Shown: in pieces, positions 45,201 to 52,910 of the stretch
Layout: each line of letters starts with the position of its first letter
Numbering within the stretch: position 1 is the stretch's first letter
Origin: Nonomuraea harbinensis
Lineage (GTDB): Bacteria; Actinomycetota; Actinomycetes; Streptosporangiales; Streptosporangiaceae
DNA length: 64,000 nt
Assembly (NCBI RefSeq): GCF_019396385.1
Contig: NZ_JAHKRN010000024.1
Coordinates: 62,001-126,000, forward strand
Reading direction: 5' to 3'
The notes under the pieces: generated by a model
What the model was told of the DNA's origin: nothing
Database searches by the model: none
What the model saw: only the letters and a program-made list of their open reading frames with translations
Made by a program: the position numbers and the translations under genes

Positions 45201-46272
45201 CGCCGCCACCCTGGAAGGCGACCGCAGCGACAAGCTCCTGTCGCCCGAGCCCGAGCCGGTCGCCCCGCGCAAGGCAGGCGGACGGGAACCTGGGATCAGT
45301 CGCGAGCGTGAGGCCGACCGGGAGGTGTCTCGCGATGACGACGTCCCTGCGAGGGCTGGTGACGGCCCGCCGCGCGATGCTGAGCGTGAGGCGCTGGTCG
45401 CCGTGCGGCGGGCGGCGGCTGCGCTGTCGTTGGTCCAGTCGCAGTACGGGGTGGGCCTGCTCGCCGAGAGCGAGCTTGAAGCGCGTCTGGACGAACTGGA
45501 CCGGCAGATCGCCGTCGCGGAAGCCGAGATCCGGGCCGCCGAGCGGGACCGGCGGCGGTTCGCCGAAGCCGGCGGCGGCCCAGTCGAGAGCCGGCTGATC
45601 GCCAAGCGCGATCGTCTGGCGGAGCAGGTCCGCAGGATCGAGGCGGCATCGTCGGCCGCCGAGCGGCTGCATCAGGCCCTCGCCGCGGTGGCGGACGGCC
45701 GCCGGTTCGATGAGCTCCGTCAGCGTGAGCACGACCTCGCCGGCGAACTCGGCACGCTGCGGCCGTGGCAACGGGCACGCCGCCGCGAGCTGGAGACCGA
45801 GCTGGCAGGCGTGGCGGAACAGCGGACGCAGCACCGGCGTGACGTCCTCGCCGAGAGGATGCCCGAGCTGCGGCAGGCTGCCCAGGAGGCGGCGGAACAG
45901 GCACCACCGGAGGTCACCTGGCCGCTGGTACGGCGCCGTAACGCTGACCTTCATCGAGACTTCACCGCTGCTCAACGTGGCGCTCGTGCCCAGGATGTGA
46001 GCGATGCCGGGCGGCGGGCGCAGGCCGCTCGCGGGGATCGCGTGCTGTCGCGGCGGGAGCACGCCGCCGTCGAACAGGAGGTCGCCCGGCGCAGGGCACT
46101 GTCTCCCGAGCGGCGCAGTGTCGAAGATGCCGTGCGCATAAAGCACTCCGTGCAGGCCCGTACCGGGGGGAACGCAGACCAGCCCCGTGTCGGCCCTGTT
46201 GAACGTGAGGAGATGGAGAAGTCCCGTTCGCCCCGCGAAGAAGCGAGCCGTGATCGAGGGCACGATATGTAA
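42256..46272 (+). CDS. MobF-type relaxase with helicase domain (TraA-like)
   Basis: About 1338 aa from TTG 42256, which has GGGAGGTGG 6 nt upstream; an ATG at 42139 lacks one. The N-terminus VIGPSMEQVEYRLQDGAGCG is typical of actinobacterial TraA. The relaxase histidine triad DPHLHAHVTIANM is near residue 287. The helicase part has Walker A GVAGAGKTTL near 590, VVDEAAMVDD near 661, and later SYGTAMTVAAAQGLTAEHAL. The C-terminal third is coiled-coil. It nicks the transfer origin and unwinds DNA in conjugation. Its TrwC-like tyrosines were not pinpointed. Confidence 0.88.
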   Translation: MAWVSVIGPSMEQVEYRLQDGAGCGAHRDDGQAQGTPQQPHEQPTYRLADERGLMWIGQGLHEFGIIPRTPLTPDQYATARALMNGVHPWSGKVLVPAKHEVDPRAKLPAAPLLAALEAAAAEQGTTVQERLSDRPAVARRVARMARGIARQGEAHLMTVTEIEQVARAAGVDVGEAYTADELAVARRWCKSRVRVGNRGYDLTLDVTKSLSVLYGLAGREFAAELETVFADAVVETVGAVEGWAAYGLRGHQGDGQVADREESTGLLGWVMWHRTARPVDGAAPDPHLHAHVTIANMVRGRGDGRWSAIASGGRDIHRHAHAADALLKARIRRVLTERYGISWIRDPHTGAWEIASIPEQVRVLFSKRDGQVKALLARLGKPYDEASRQARKVASAESRQRKQDDTDEVDLRADWRRQLAAEGIDADTLVRTCRQGGELPPRPSAEQIAAWIWRAGGGLTAHRKVVTRADVLAAVIDALPDGVAGVAEAEALTDEVLRHAPAVELPESGASHLSNAERFTSRDVLEAENAILASVRSRYDSGVAVLDAETVRMAIDAFEVGNAVELSGEQRAAVERVLMTGHGVEAITGVAGAGKTTLMAAVKTAFEVRGLVVRGAATAAVAAANLSAESGIASHTIAGWLRRIRDPDRRGLRGVDVLVVDEAAMVDDRELAALLREAERRGTKVVLVGDPLQLRAVGVGGGFGAVHRQIRGLTLRHNRRQRDPLERKALELWRAHQRGEALHVWSQGDRVRSGRGADDTMARLIADWADARQPYRTGDREAVYDELADVLVLAGTNEAVERLNLTSRALRRELGEITGPERTYRIAGGRSIALAVGDHVRVRRNDYRARRGEGELNVLNGYRGRVVAIDVRDRVQVEWRQAGPDGPTLATEWISRRFIAEGGLSYGTAMTVAAAQGLTAEHALIYGMGLDPHTLYSAMARDRATARLYLPLELLETDADRARHGEVRGKDQELQRAMAAYAATLEGDRSDKLLSPEPEPVAPRKAGGREPGISREREADREVSRDDDVPARAGDGPPRDAEREALVAVRRAAAALSLVQSQYGVGLLAESELEARLDELDRQIAVAEAEIRAAERDRRRFAEAGGGPVESRLIAKRDRLAEQVRRIEAASSAAERLHQALAAVADGRRFDELRQREHDLAGELGTLRPWQRARRRELETELAGVAEQRTQHRRDVLAERMPELRQAAQEAAEQAPPEVTWPLVRRRNADLHRDFTAAQRGARAQDVSDAGRRAQAARGDRVLSRREHAAVEQEVARRRALSPERRSVEDAVRIKHSVQARTGGNADQPRVGPVEREEMEKSRSPREEASRDRGHDM

Positions 46273-46664
46273 CCAGCCCGGAGGAATGTAAGGCTAAGTA
46301 GCGAGTTGGATTGATTATTGCTATCTGTCACAATAGTCGGAGAATTTGCTAGATGTCCCTTTTGTGTGCGGAGATGGGCCCGGTGGCAGCCCGACTACTA
46401 CACGGTTTTCTTGGTCAGCGGCAGATGCTGCGGCGTACCTTCCTGTGATCTGTGCCCTGGTGTGTGTGGGTCGGAGCAGCGTAACCGTATGGAGGATGGG
46501 TTTCGAGGACGCCAGGAGGAGCGGGCTCGAAGCTGATCAAGCAAAGAGCTTCGGAAGATTCCGACGAACTCGGGCACCTGCTTCCTGCGGCCCGTGCTAA
46601 TGTCGGTCCAGATTCAAAAGCAACACGGGAAGCGGAGCAGGGACCCTAGAGAGTAGAGGTGGTT
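46273..46664. other. AT-richer intergenic region after the relaxase gene
   Basis: About 390 bp with clearly lower GC at 46280-46350 (AATGTAAGGCTAAGTAGCG and following). No supported gene, repeat or strong hairpin was found. Lower GC suggests a junction of acquired DNA. Confidence 0.4.
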
Positions 46665-46853
46665 ATGGAAACCCCCAATCCATTCAGTCTCGTCACCTTC
46701 GTGCTGCTGCTGTTCGCGGCCCTGGTTGGCACGGCCGCGGGCATACTGACACACATGTCCGGAGTAAATCTGCCGCAGACGCTGCTGGCGAGTGGCGCGG
46801 CAGCCGGTGCTGGGCTGCTCTGGGCAATGGCGGTACTTAGAATGTCCCGGTGA
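46665..46853 (+). CDS. Small membrane protein, 62 aa
   Basis: ATG 46665 follows AGAGGT; a GTG two codons earlier is an alternative. Two hydrophobic helices, LVTFVLLLFAALVGTAAGIL and LLASGAAAGAGLLWAMAVL, are joined by a short polar loop, a hairpin membrane protein. It lies just before the degenerate CRISPR repeats of the second locus. Function unknown. Confidence 0.6.
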   Translation: METPNPFSLVTFVLLLFAALVGTAAGILTHMSGVNLPQTLLASGAAAGAGLLWAMAVLRMSR

Positions 46854-46905
46854 CCTCGGACCGGTCGGCGGATCATGTGGATGGTCCGACGCCTCGCGTC
46901 GCGAT

Positions 46906-46983
46906 GTGCTCCCTATCTCTGCGGGGATGTTCCCACGGGAAGCGGCGCGTTGAAAGTGCTCCTCGCGCATGCGGGGATCACCC
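46906..46983 (+). CRISPR. Degenerate pair of I-E repeats upstream of the second Cascade
   Basis: Copy one (46906-46934) starts GTGCTCCC and ends GGGGATGTTCCC; copy two (46956-46983) starts GTGCTCCTCGCGCATGCGGGG and ends ATCACCC. Both resemble the repeat at 52262 and 61238. The space between is only 21 nt, too short for a functional spacer. Likely decayed array end. Confidence 0.7.
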
Positions 46984-47019
46984 AGGAGTTCACTGAAAGA
47001 TCCTCAGTGAACTCCTGGG
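46981..47019 (+). promoter_or_regulatory. Perfect 16-bp hairpin between degenerate repeats and Cascade genes
   Basis: CCCAGGAGTTCACTGA (46981-46996) and TCAGTGAACTCCTGGG (47004-47019) are perfectly complementary around a 7-nt loop. The left arm begins with the last bases of the degenerate repeat. It ends 81 bp upstream of the GTG start of the fused Cse1-Cse2 gene. Terminator for upstream reading, operator or RNA control element. Confidence 0.6.
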
Positions 47020-47100
47020 TAATTGATGCTTCTATGTCCGGATCTTGGTTGGCAGGCTTCGACCTGCACTACACCCCTGCTGACGGCTTGGAGGTGGCTC

Positions 47101-49443
47101 GTGCCCATTGGCTCCGTCGCACCGTCCTTCGATCTGACGCGCGAGCGGTGGCTACCAGTTCAGCACCAGGACGGCCATGAGGAGGTCTCCTTGCGGGAGA
47201 TCTTCACTCGGGCCGACGAGTTGGATCGTCTGGTCGGCGATGTCCCCACGCAGGAGTTTGCGCTGTTGAGAGTCCTGCTGGCGATCGTGCACGATGCGAT
47301 CGAAGGTCCAGAAGACTTGGATGAGTGGCAGGAACTCTGGGACACGGGGCTGCCTACCCAACGCATCCACGCCTACCTGGATCAGCACCATGAGCGTTTC
47401 AACCTGTTGGACCCCGATCAGCCGTTCTTCCAGACCCCCGGCCTGCAGACCACTAGGGGCGACATGACGTCCTTGGACCGGCTGGTAGCCGACGTCCCCA
47501 ACGGGCAGCCGTTCTTCACTATGCGCGTCCGCGGCGTCGACCGGCTGAGCTTCGCCGAAGCAGCTCGTTGGGTGGTGCACGCTCACGCCTTTGACACCTC
47601 TGGCATCAAGACCGGAGTGGTGGGTGACCCGCTCGTCAAAGGCGGCAAGGCGTACCCGCAAGGTGTTGCCTGGGCGGGCCGATTGGGTGGCGTCCTGATA
47701 GAGGGTGCGAACCTGCGGCAGACGCTGCTGCTCAACCTGATTGCTTTCGACACCGGTAACTTGCGTATGGAAGTTAAGCGCGACTGTCCCGCCTGGCGAC
47801 GTCCGCCGACTGGCCCCGGGAAGACCGATGAACTAGAACTGGCACAACGGCCGACCGGGATTCGCGATCTGTATACGTGGCAGTCGCGTCGTGTGCGGTT
47901 GGCTTTCGACACTGGGGGCGTCTTCGGGGCGATCCTCTCCTACGGAGATCCGCTCGACGCGCCGAACATGCACCAACAGGAGCCTATGACCGGGTGGCGG
48001 CGCAGCGAGACTCAAGAGAAGAAGCTCGGTCTCCCAGAGGTCTACATGCCGCGCGAACACAACCGCTGCCGCAGTGCCTGGCGCGGCCTCGGTGTTCTGA
48101 TCGCTGGCCGCGCCCCGGGAGCAGAGCAGCGCAAGGAAGCCGCTTCAATCGTCCGACCCCGGATTCTCGACTGGGTCGCCCGCCTAGCAGTAGAAGACCG
48201 TCTTCCGCTGGACCTCCTGATCCACACCCGCCTTGTCGGTGCGGAGTATGGTACCCAGCAATCCGTGTTCAACGAGATCATTGACGACCGGGTGGCGATG
48301 CCGTTGGTGCTGCTGTACGAGCGTGACCGGGGTCTGGGGCAGGTTGCTGTGGATGCCGTCGACGACGCCGAGAACGCGGTTACGGTTCTGGCTGACTTCG
48401 CGGCGGACCTGGCCCGAGCCGCAGGAGCTGAGGTTGATCCGGCCAGGGAAGCCGCGCGATCTTCTGGCTTCAGTACGCTGGATGCAGGGTTCCGGGACTG
48501 GTTGGCTCGTATCAGCCCTCTGAATGATCCGCACGAACGACGGGCTGCTTGGCAGAGAGATGCTCATCGCCTCCTCAGCCGCCTCGCGGACGAACTTCTG
48601 CGGTCAGCGGGTGACGACGCTTGGGACGGACGTGTCATGGAGGTGGCGGGGCGCCCCTTCTGGCTCAATTCGTCCTGGGCCGATTGGACATTCCGTTCAC
48701 GGTTGCGTGTGGCGCTTCCGGCGGCCGGCGGCACCGCCATCTCCGAAACAGCGCAATCAAGCGGTCAATCCCAGACAGGCAGGGGAGGCACCATAACCAC
48801 GACATCCTCCGACGGTCACGGTCGAACCATCGATCTCGTAGGTGGTGTCGCCGGTGCCTACATCAGCGAGTTGCAGCAGGGCTACCTCCGCGGCGAGAGC
48901 TGGGCCGTGGGAACTCTCGCCCACCTGCGTCGTGGTGCGGGCAAGCTGCCGCAAGAGGTACCCAACCTCTGGGGCATGTGCGGTACCGAGCGATTGTACG
49001 AAGACCGGTACCTCTCGCAGAACGAGGCGGTCAGAGCCGAAGCCGCCCTCTTCCTGGCCGTAACCCTGTACGCGCTTCACCAGCAATCCCGGCTCGATAA
49101 GGGGATGCACCAAGCCGGAACGGAGCTGGGGGAGGCGGTTCGTCGCTTGATGCCGGCCGACAGCCTCGACGAGTCGATCCGGCGTCGCTTCGTCCGCGTA
49201 GGCACCGCTATTACCCGGGGTGCTCTCGCCAACCGGCTGCGCGAGATCGTTATGTTGCTGCGCAGAGGCTCCATCCCGTTGGACTACGTCATTCTGGCGC
49301 AGCAGCTCTACCTCGCGCAGTACCCCGATGGGATGCGCTGTGTACGACAGCGCTGGGGTCGCGGCTTCCACCTTTACCGCCTAGGGACCGCGGCCGCAGG
49401 AACCGGCACCGACAACGTCACCCCTCCGAGGAGGAAGCCCTAG
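47101..49443 (+). CDS. Fused Cse1-Cse2 (Cas8e-Cas11e), second Cascade
   Basis: 780 aa from GTG 47101, with GGAGGTG upstream. Residues 1-540 match Cse1: PSFDLTRERWLPVQ, VSLREIFTRADELDRLVGD, LLDPDQPFFQTPGLQTT, TLLLNLIAFDTGNL. A Ser/Thr/Gly-rich linker (about 540-580, with AQSSGQSQTGRGG) leads to Cse2: AYISELQQGYLRGESWAVG, LAHLRRGAGKLPQEVP, RRFVRVGTAITRGALANRLR. In the first locus these are separate genes. No frame break separates them, so the fusion appears real. It would supply PAM recognition and the small subunit together. Confidence 0.9.
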   Translation: MPIGSVAPSFDLTRERWLPVQHQDGHEEVSLREIFTRADELDRLVGDVPTQEFALLRVLLAIVHDAIEGPEDLDEWQELWDTGLPTQRIHAYLDQHHERFNLLDPDQPFFQTPGLQTTRGDMTSLDRLVADVPNGQPFFTMRVRGVDRLSFAEAARWVVHAHAFDTSGIKTGVVGDPLVKGGKAYPQGVAWAGRLGGVLIEGANLRQTLLLNLIAFDTGNLRMEVKRDCPAWRRPPTGPGKTDELELAQRPTGIRDLYTWQSRRVRLAFDTGGVFGAILSYGDPLDAPNMHQQEPMTGWRRSETQEKKLGLPEVYMPREHNRCRSAWRGLGVLIAGRAPGAEQRKEAASIVRPRILDWVARLAVEDRLPLDLLIHTRLVGAEYGTQQSVFNEIIDDRVAMPLVLLYERDRGLGQVAVDAVDDAENAVTVLADFAADLARAAGAEVDPAREAARSSGFSTLDAGFRDWLARISPLNDPHERRAAWQRDAHRLLSRLADELLRSAGDDAWDGRVMEVAGRPFWLNSSWADWTFRSRLRVALPAAGGTAISETAQSSGQSQTGRGGTITTTSSDGHGRTIDLVGGVAGAYISELQQGYLRGESWAVGTLAHLRRGAGKLPQEVPNLWGMCGTERLYEDRYLSQNEAVRAEAALFLAVTLYALHQQSRLDKGMHQAGTELGEAVRRLMPADSLDESIRRRFVRVGTAITRGALANRLREIVMLLRRGSIPLDYVILAQQLYLAQYPDGMRCVRQRWGRGFHLYRLGTAAAGTGTDNVTPPRRKP

Positions 49444-50630
49444 TGGCCCGAACCATCCTCGAACTGCACGTGCTGCAGACCGTCCCGCCGAGTTGCCTGA
49501 ACCGCGACGACACCGGGACACCGAAGACCGCGGTCTATGGTGGCGTCCGCCGCGCCAGGGTTTCCAGCCAGGCGTGGAAGCGGGCCGCCAGGCAGCGCTT
49601 CCACGACATGCTGGACCCGTCCGACCTTGGGGTTCGCACCCGCAAGGTTGCCGAGTTGCTGACCGAGCGAATCAGGAAGATCGACGAGTCCGTCGAGAAG
49701 CCCGAAGCGTGGGCACTGGCCGCCGAGGCGATCCAGGTGGCCACGGGGTCGAAGATCGAGCCGCCCAAGCGGGCCAAGGCGAACGCCGAGGGGCCGCCTG
49801 CTCCCGAGTCCAAGTACTTGATGTTCTTCAGCGCCAACCAGCTGGACGGCCTGGCCGCGCTGGCGATCAAGGCGCGCGGCGCCGGCAAGGACTTCTACAA
49901 GGACAAGGCGGTCAAAGAGGAGGCCAGGCAGATTGCCAACACCAGGCACTCGGTAGATATCGCGCTGTTTGGCCGCATGGTCGCCGACGGCGCCGACATC
50001 AACGTCGACGCGGCGGCCCAGGTGGCGCATGCCATCAGCGTCCACCAGGCCGACATCGAGTCCGATTACTACACCGCTGTCGACGACTACAAGAACAGGG
50101 ACACCGACGACCTGGGCGCGGGCATGATCGGCACCGTCGAGTTCAACTCGGCCACTCTCTACCGGTACGCCGCGGTCGACGTCGATCTCCTGCGCAAGAA
50201 CCTCGGCAAGGGCCTGCGCGACGACGAACCCGTCACCGAGCCGGTGCGCCGGGCCGCAGCAGCCTTTGTCCAGAGCTTCATCACGTCCCTTCCCACCGGG
50301 AAGGTCAACACCTTCGGCAACCACACACTGCCCGACGCGGTCGTGGTGAAGGTGCGATCGTCGCGCCCGATCAACGCCGTGGCGGCGTTCGAAGAGCCCT
50401 GCCGCGCGGAGCCTGAGACCGGCGGGCACGTGCGCCACGCCGCCCAGGCCCTGGCCTCCTATCTGTCCGAGGTCGAGCAGGTGTACGGGGTCGCGAACGA
50501 CGCACCGACCTGGGTCATGAGGGTAGGCAAGAACACCCAGGCCCTGTCCGAGCTCGGGATCGAAGTGTCGCTCCCGGAGCTCGTGGCGGCCGTCGGCGAG
50601 GAGATCGCCGGGAGGCAGGGCCAGGGATGA
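49443..50630 (+). CDS. cas7e: Cas7e, second Cascade
   Basis: A 395-aa protein starting at GTG 49443, which shares its G with the upstream TAG stop. The N-terminus ILELHVLQTVPPSCLNRDD, then KTAVYGGVRRARVSSQAWKRA, is the Cas7e hallmark; later VAHAISVHQADIESDYYTAVDD and GTVEFNSATLYRYAAVDVD. It diverges strongly from the 18323 copy, so the two loci are not recent duplicates. Intact. Confidence 0.95.
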   Translation: MARTILELHVLQTVPPSCLNRDDTGTPKTAVYGGVRRARVSSQAWKRAARQRFHDMLDPSDLGVRTRKVAELLTERIRKIDESVEKPEAWALAAEAIQVATGSKIEPPKRAKANAEGPPAPESKYLMFFSANQLDGLAALAIKARGAGKDFYKDKAVKEEARQIANTRHSVDIALFGRMVADGADINVDAAAQVAHAISVHQADIESDYYTAVDDYKNRDTDDLGAGMIGTVEFNSATLYRYAAVDVDLLRKNLGKGLRDDEPVTEPVRRAAAAFVQSFITSLPTGKVNTFGNHTLPDAVVVKVRSSRPINAVAAFEEPCRAEPETGGHVRHAAQALASYLSEVEQVYGVANDAPTWVMRVGKNTQALSELGIEVSLPELVAAVGEEIAGRQGQG

Positions 50631-51328
50631 GCGTCCTGCTGATGCAGCTCGCCGGCCCCTTGCAGTCGTGGGGAGCGTCCTCGCGGTTCTCCCGGCGTTC
50701 CACCGAGGCGGCGCCCACTAAGAGCGGCGTGATCGGCCTGCTGGCGGCGGCCCTGGGACGGCAACGCACCGATGACCTCGCCGACCTGGCGGCGCTGCGA
50801 TTCGGCGTGCGCGCCGATCAGCGCGGAGTGCTGCTACGCGACTTCCAGACAGCCCACCACTTCGTCACCGGGGACGCTCAGCCGATCTCCGACCGCTACT
50901 ACCTCGCCGACGCCGTCTTCGTCGCCGGCGTGGAAGGCGACGCGGGACTCATCGACGACCTGCAGGCCGCGCTGCGCTGCCCGGCGTTCCTGCCTTACCT
51001 CGGACGCCGCTCCTGCCCTCCGGCACGCCCGGTAGAACTGCGCGTCGACCACGAACACACTCTCGAACAAGCTCTCCGGGACGTGCCCTGGCAGGCCGCA
51101 TCCTGGCACCAGCGTCGCCGCCGTCACGACCAGCAGATCGATCTGGAAATCCTCATCGAGGCCACACCGGCCGAAGGCGGCGGCGACAGCCTGCGCGACC
51201 AGCCGCTCAGCTTCGATCCCCTGCACCGTCGCTACGCGCTGAGGGGCGTGCGCCGCATCCTGGTGAGCGTGCCCAACCCGGCCGCCCTGCCTGCCCACGA
51301 CCCCACCTCCCTGCTGGAAGGTGCCTGA
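50627..51328 (+). CDS. cas5e: Cas5e, second Cascade
   Basis: A 233-aa protein; ATG 50627 overlaps the cas7e stop as ATGA. LLMQLAGPLQSWGASSRF and TKSGVIGLLAAALGRQ mark Cas5e, with SDRYYLADAVFVAGVEG and PYLGRRSCPPARP in the middle. It binds the crRNA 5' handle. Intact, in an uninterrupted chain with cas7e and cas6e. Confidence 0.94.
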   Translation: MSVLLMQLAGPLQSWGASSRFSRRSTEAAPTKSGVIGLLAAALGRQRTDDLADLAALRFGVRADQRGVLLRDFQTAHHFVTGDAQPISDRYYLADAVFVAGVEGDAGLIDDLQAALRCPAFLPYLGRRSCPPARPVELRVDHEHTLEQALRDVPWQAASWHQRRRRHDQQIDLEILIEATPAEGGGDSLRDQPLSFDPLHRRYALRGVRRILVSVPNPAALPAHDPTSLLEGA

Positions 51329-52017
51329 TGTACTTGACACGGTTTCGCCTCAACACCGCCCGCGTGGGCGCGCGCAAGCTGCTGTCCTCGCCGCAGGCCC
51401 TGCACGCCGCCGTGATGTCTTCCTTCGCCGAAATCCCACCCGCGAACGAAGAGGGACCTCGGGTGCTGTGGCGGATCGACCGCAACAGTAAGGCCGAGAC
51501 CTGCCTCTACATCGTCGGCCCCGACAAACCCGACCTCACCCACCTCGTGGAGCAGGCCGGCTGGCCGGAAACCGGGCGCTGGCAAACCTACGACTACCAG
51601 GCGCTGCTGTCCCGGCTCGCCAAGGGCAACCGATGGGCCTTCCGGCTGACCGCCAACCCGGTGCACAGCATCCGCCGCAAGGCCGAAGAACCCACCAAGC
51701 GCACCGCCCACGTCAGCCAGAAGCACCAGATCGACTGGCTGCTGCAACGACAAGAGCACGCCGGCTTCAAGGTGATCGGAAAGCCACCGGAGCACCAGCT
51801 CATACCTGGCCTCGACACCCACGAACTGGTCATCCACGACCGGCGTCAGCTCACGTTCAAAAAGCGCGGCAACGACAAGCCGATCACCCTGCTCACGGTC
51901 ACCTTCGACGGTCGCCTGGAGGTCACCGACCCGGAAGCGTTCAGCCGTACCCTCACCCGAGGGCTCGGCCGGGGCAAAGCGTACGGCTGCGGCCTCATGA
52001 CCTTGGCAGAGGCGTAG
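51328..52017 (+). CDS. cas6e: Cas6e, second Cascade
   Basis: A 229-aa protein starting ATG 51328, with the cas5e TGA overlapping. His26 in PQALHAAVMSSF is at the catalytic position; NRWAFRLTANPVHSIR is a usual Cas6e block, and the Gly-rich loop GLGRGKAYGCGLMTL is at the end. It is predicted to cut repeats of the GTGCTCCCC class found on both sides of this locus rather than those of arrays 1 and 2. Confidence 0.94.
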   Translation: MYLTRFRLNTARVGARKLLSSPQALHAAVMSSFAEIPPANEEGPRVLWRIDRNSKAETCLYIVGPDKPDLTHLVEQAGWPETGRWQTYDYQALLSRLAKGNRWAFRLTANPVHSIRRKAEEPTKRTAHVSQKHQIDWLLQRQEHAGFKVIGKPPEHQLIPGLDTHELVIHDRRQLTFKKRGNDKPITLLTVTFDGRLEVTDPEAFSRTLTRGLGRGKAYGCGLMTLAEA

Positions 52018-52019
52018 CG

Positions 52020-52261
52020 GTGGCCACGGTCGGACAACGGAGGGCGTCGTCACCACGCGAACTCACCCGCATGGGCGACCGCATCTCCTTCGTCTACCTG
52101 GAACGCTGCGTCCTGCACCGGGAAGACAACGCCATAACGGCCGAGGACGCTCAGGGCGTGACCCACATCCCGGCCGCCACGATCGGCACCCTGTTGCTCG
52201 GTCCCGGCACGCGAGTCACTCACCAGGCCATGAGCCTGCTGGGCGCTGCAGGTCGTCGAGT
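52020..52261 (+). pseudogene. Truncated cas1 (first ~80 codons) running into a CRISPR repeat
   Basis: GTG 52020 begins a frame whose residues MGDRISFVYLERCVLH, THIPAATIGTLLLGPGTRVT and HQAMSLLGAAGRRV match the N-terminal domain of Cas1e. Homology stops at the base where the repeat starts at 52262; the frame continues only through repeats and unrelated sequence. The catalytic Glu/His/Asp residues are all missing and no cas2 follows. Adaptation by this locus is therefore lost. Confidence 0.9.
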
Positions 52262-52410
52262 GTGCTCCCCGCGCACCCGGGGATGGTCCCCGCACCTGGA
52301 CGACACGGTACCGGGGCTTGCGTGCTCCCGCGCACGTGGGGATGGTCCCGGACCTTGGCGGGCAACGCTCACCCCCAGAACGTGCTCCCCGCGCACGTGG
52401 GGATGGTCCC
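52262..52410 (+). CRISPR. Short CRISPR array 3, three repeats of the second system
   Basis: Repeats lie at 52262-52290, 52322-52349 (one C short) and 52382-52410, with spacers of 31 and 32 nt. Each starts GTGCTCCC, contains CGCGCAC and ends GGGGATGGTCCC. They start directly at the cas1 break. The same repeat class recurs at 61238. Confidence 0.93.
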
Positions 52411-52910
52411 ACGAGGCTGTGCCCGGTCGGCAGGAAGCCGCCCGTGGCGATCACCCGGCGGCGCACCGCGGCAGACCATGCCCTGATGGTTCTCCGGCGC
52501 GGAGACGCGCCGCGCATTACCGCGGGCCCGGGCGCAGTTCGAGCAAAACCGCAGGTCGGCCTCCCAGGTCGGTGGGACACCAGCGAGATGGGCGCAAGAC
52601 CTCTGTGCGAGCGCGCCTGGGCGGTGGTATCGGACAGTCCTGCCGACATGCTCCCGATCTTCACCAGTGCGATGGCACCGCCAGCGGGATCCAAAACCGG
52701 GCCAGCTCAGCCCAGTCGAAGTAAAAGCCCAGATGGAAGCTGGTGTAGGGGGGCTGGTTGTAGGTGTTCTGCTGGCGAGCCAGCTCCGCGCGGCACCACG
52801 TCGTGCAGCAGCGTGTAAAGCTTGAGCGGTCGCGCGGAAGCCGAAGACCCTGAGCTGGCGGGCGACGAGAAAAGCCGTGCCGTGGGATACGAGCTACTAA
52901 TATTCCCGGC
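52411..52910. other. Stretch without a supported gene after array 3
   Basis: About 500 bp. On the minus strand a piece reading ARQQNTYNQPPYTSFHLGFY then FDWAELARFWIPLAVPS looks coding-like in composition but has no start, frame continuity or known family; it may be a gene remnant. No CRISPR repeats follow at 61-bp spacing. Confidence 0.35.

Noticed and set aside
43771..46263. 830-codon minus-strand frame opposite the relaxase
   Set aside because: Antisense shadow of the MobF relaxase, whose frame contains the relaxase and helicase motifs.
51633..52724. A 363-codon frame that includes the cas1 start and runs through array 3, as a possible novel Cas1 fusion
   Set aside because: Homology to Cas1 begins at the GTG 52020 and ends at 52261; the rest is translated repeats and unrelated sequence, so it is a truncation, not a fusion.
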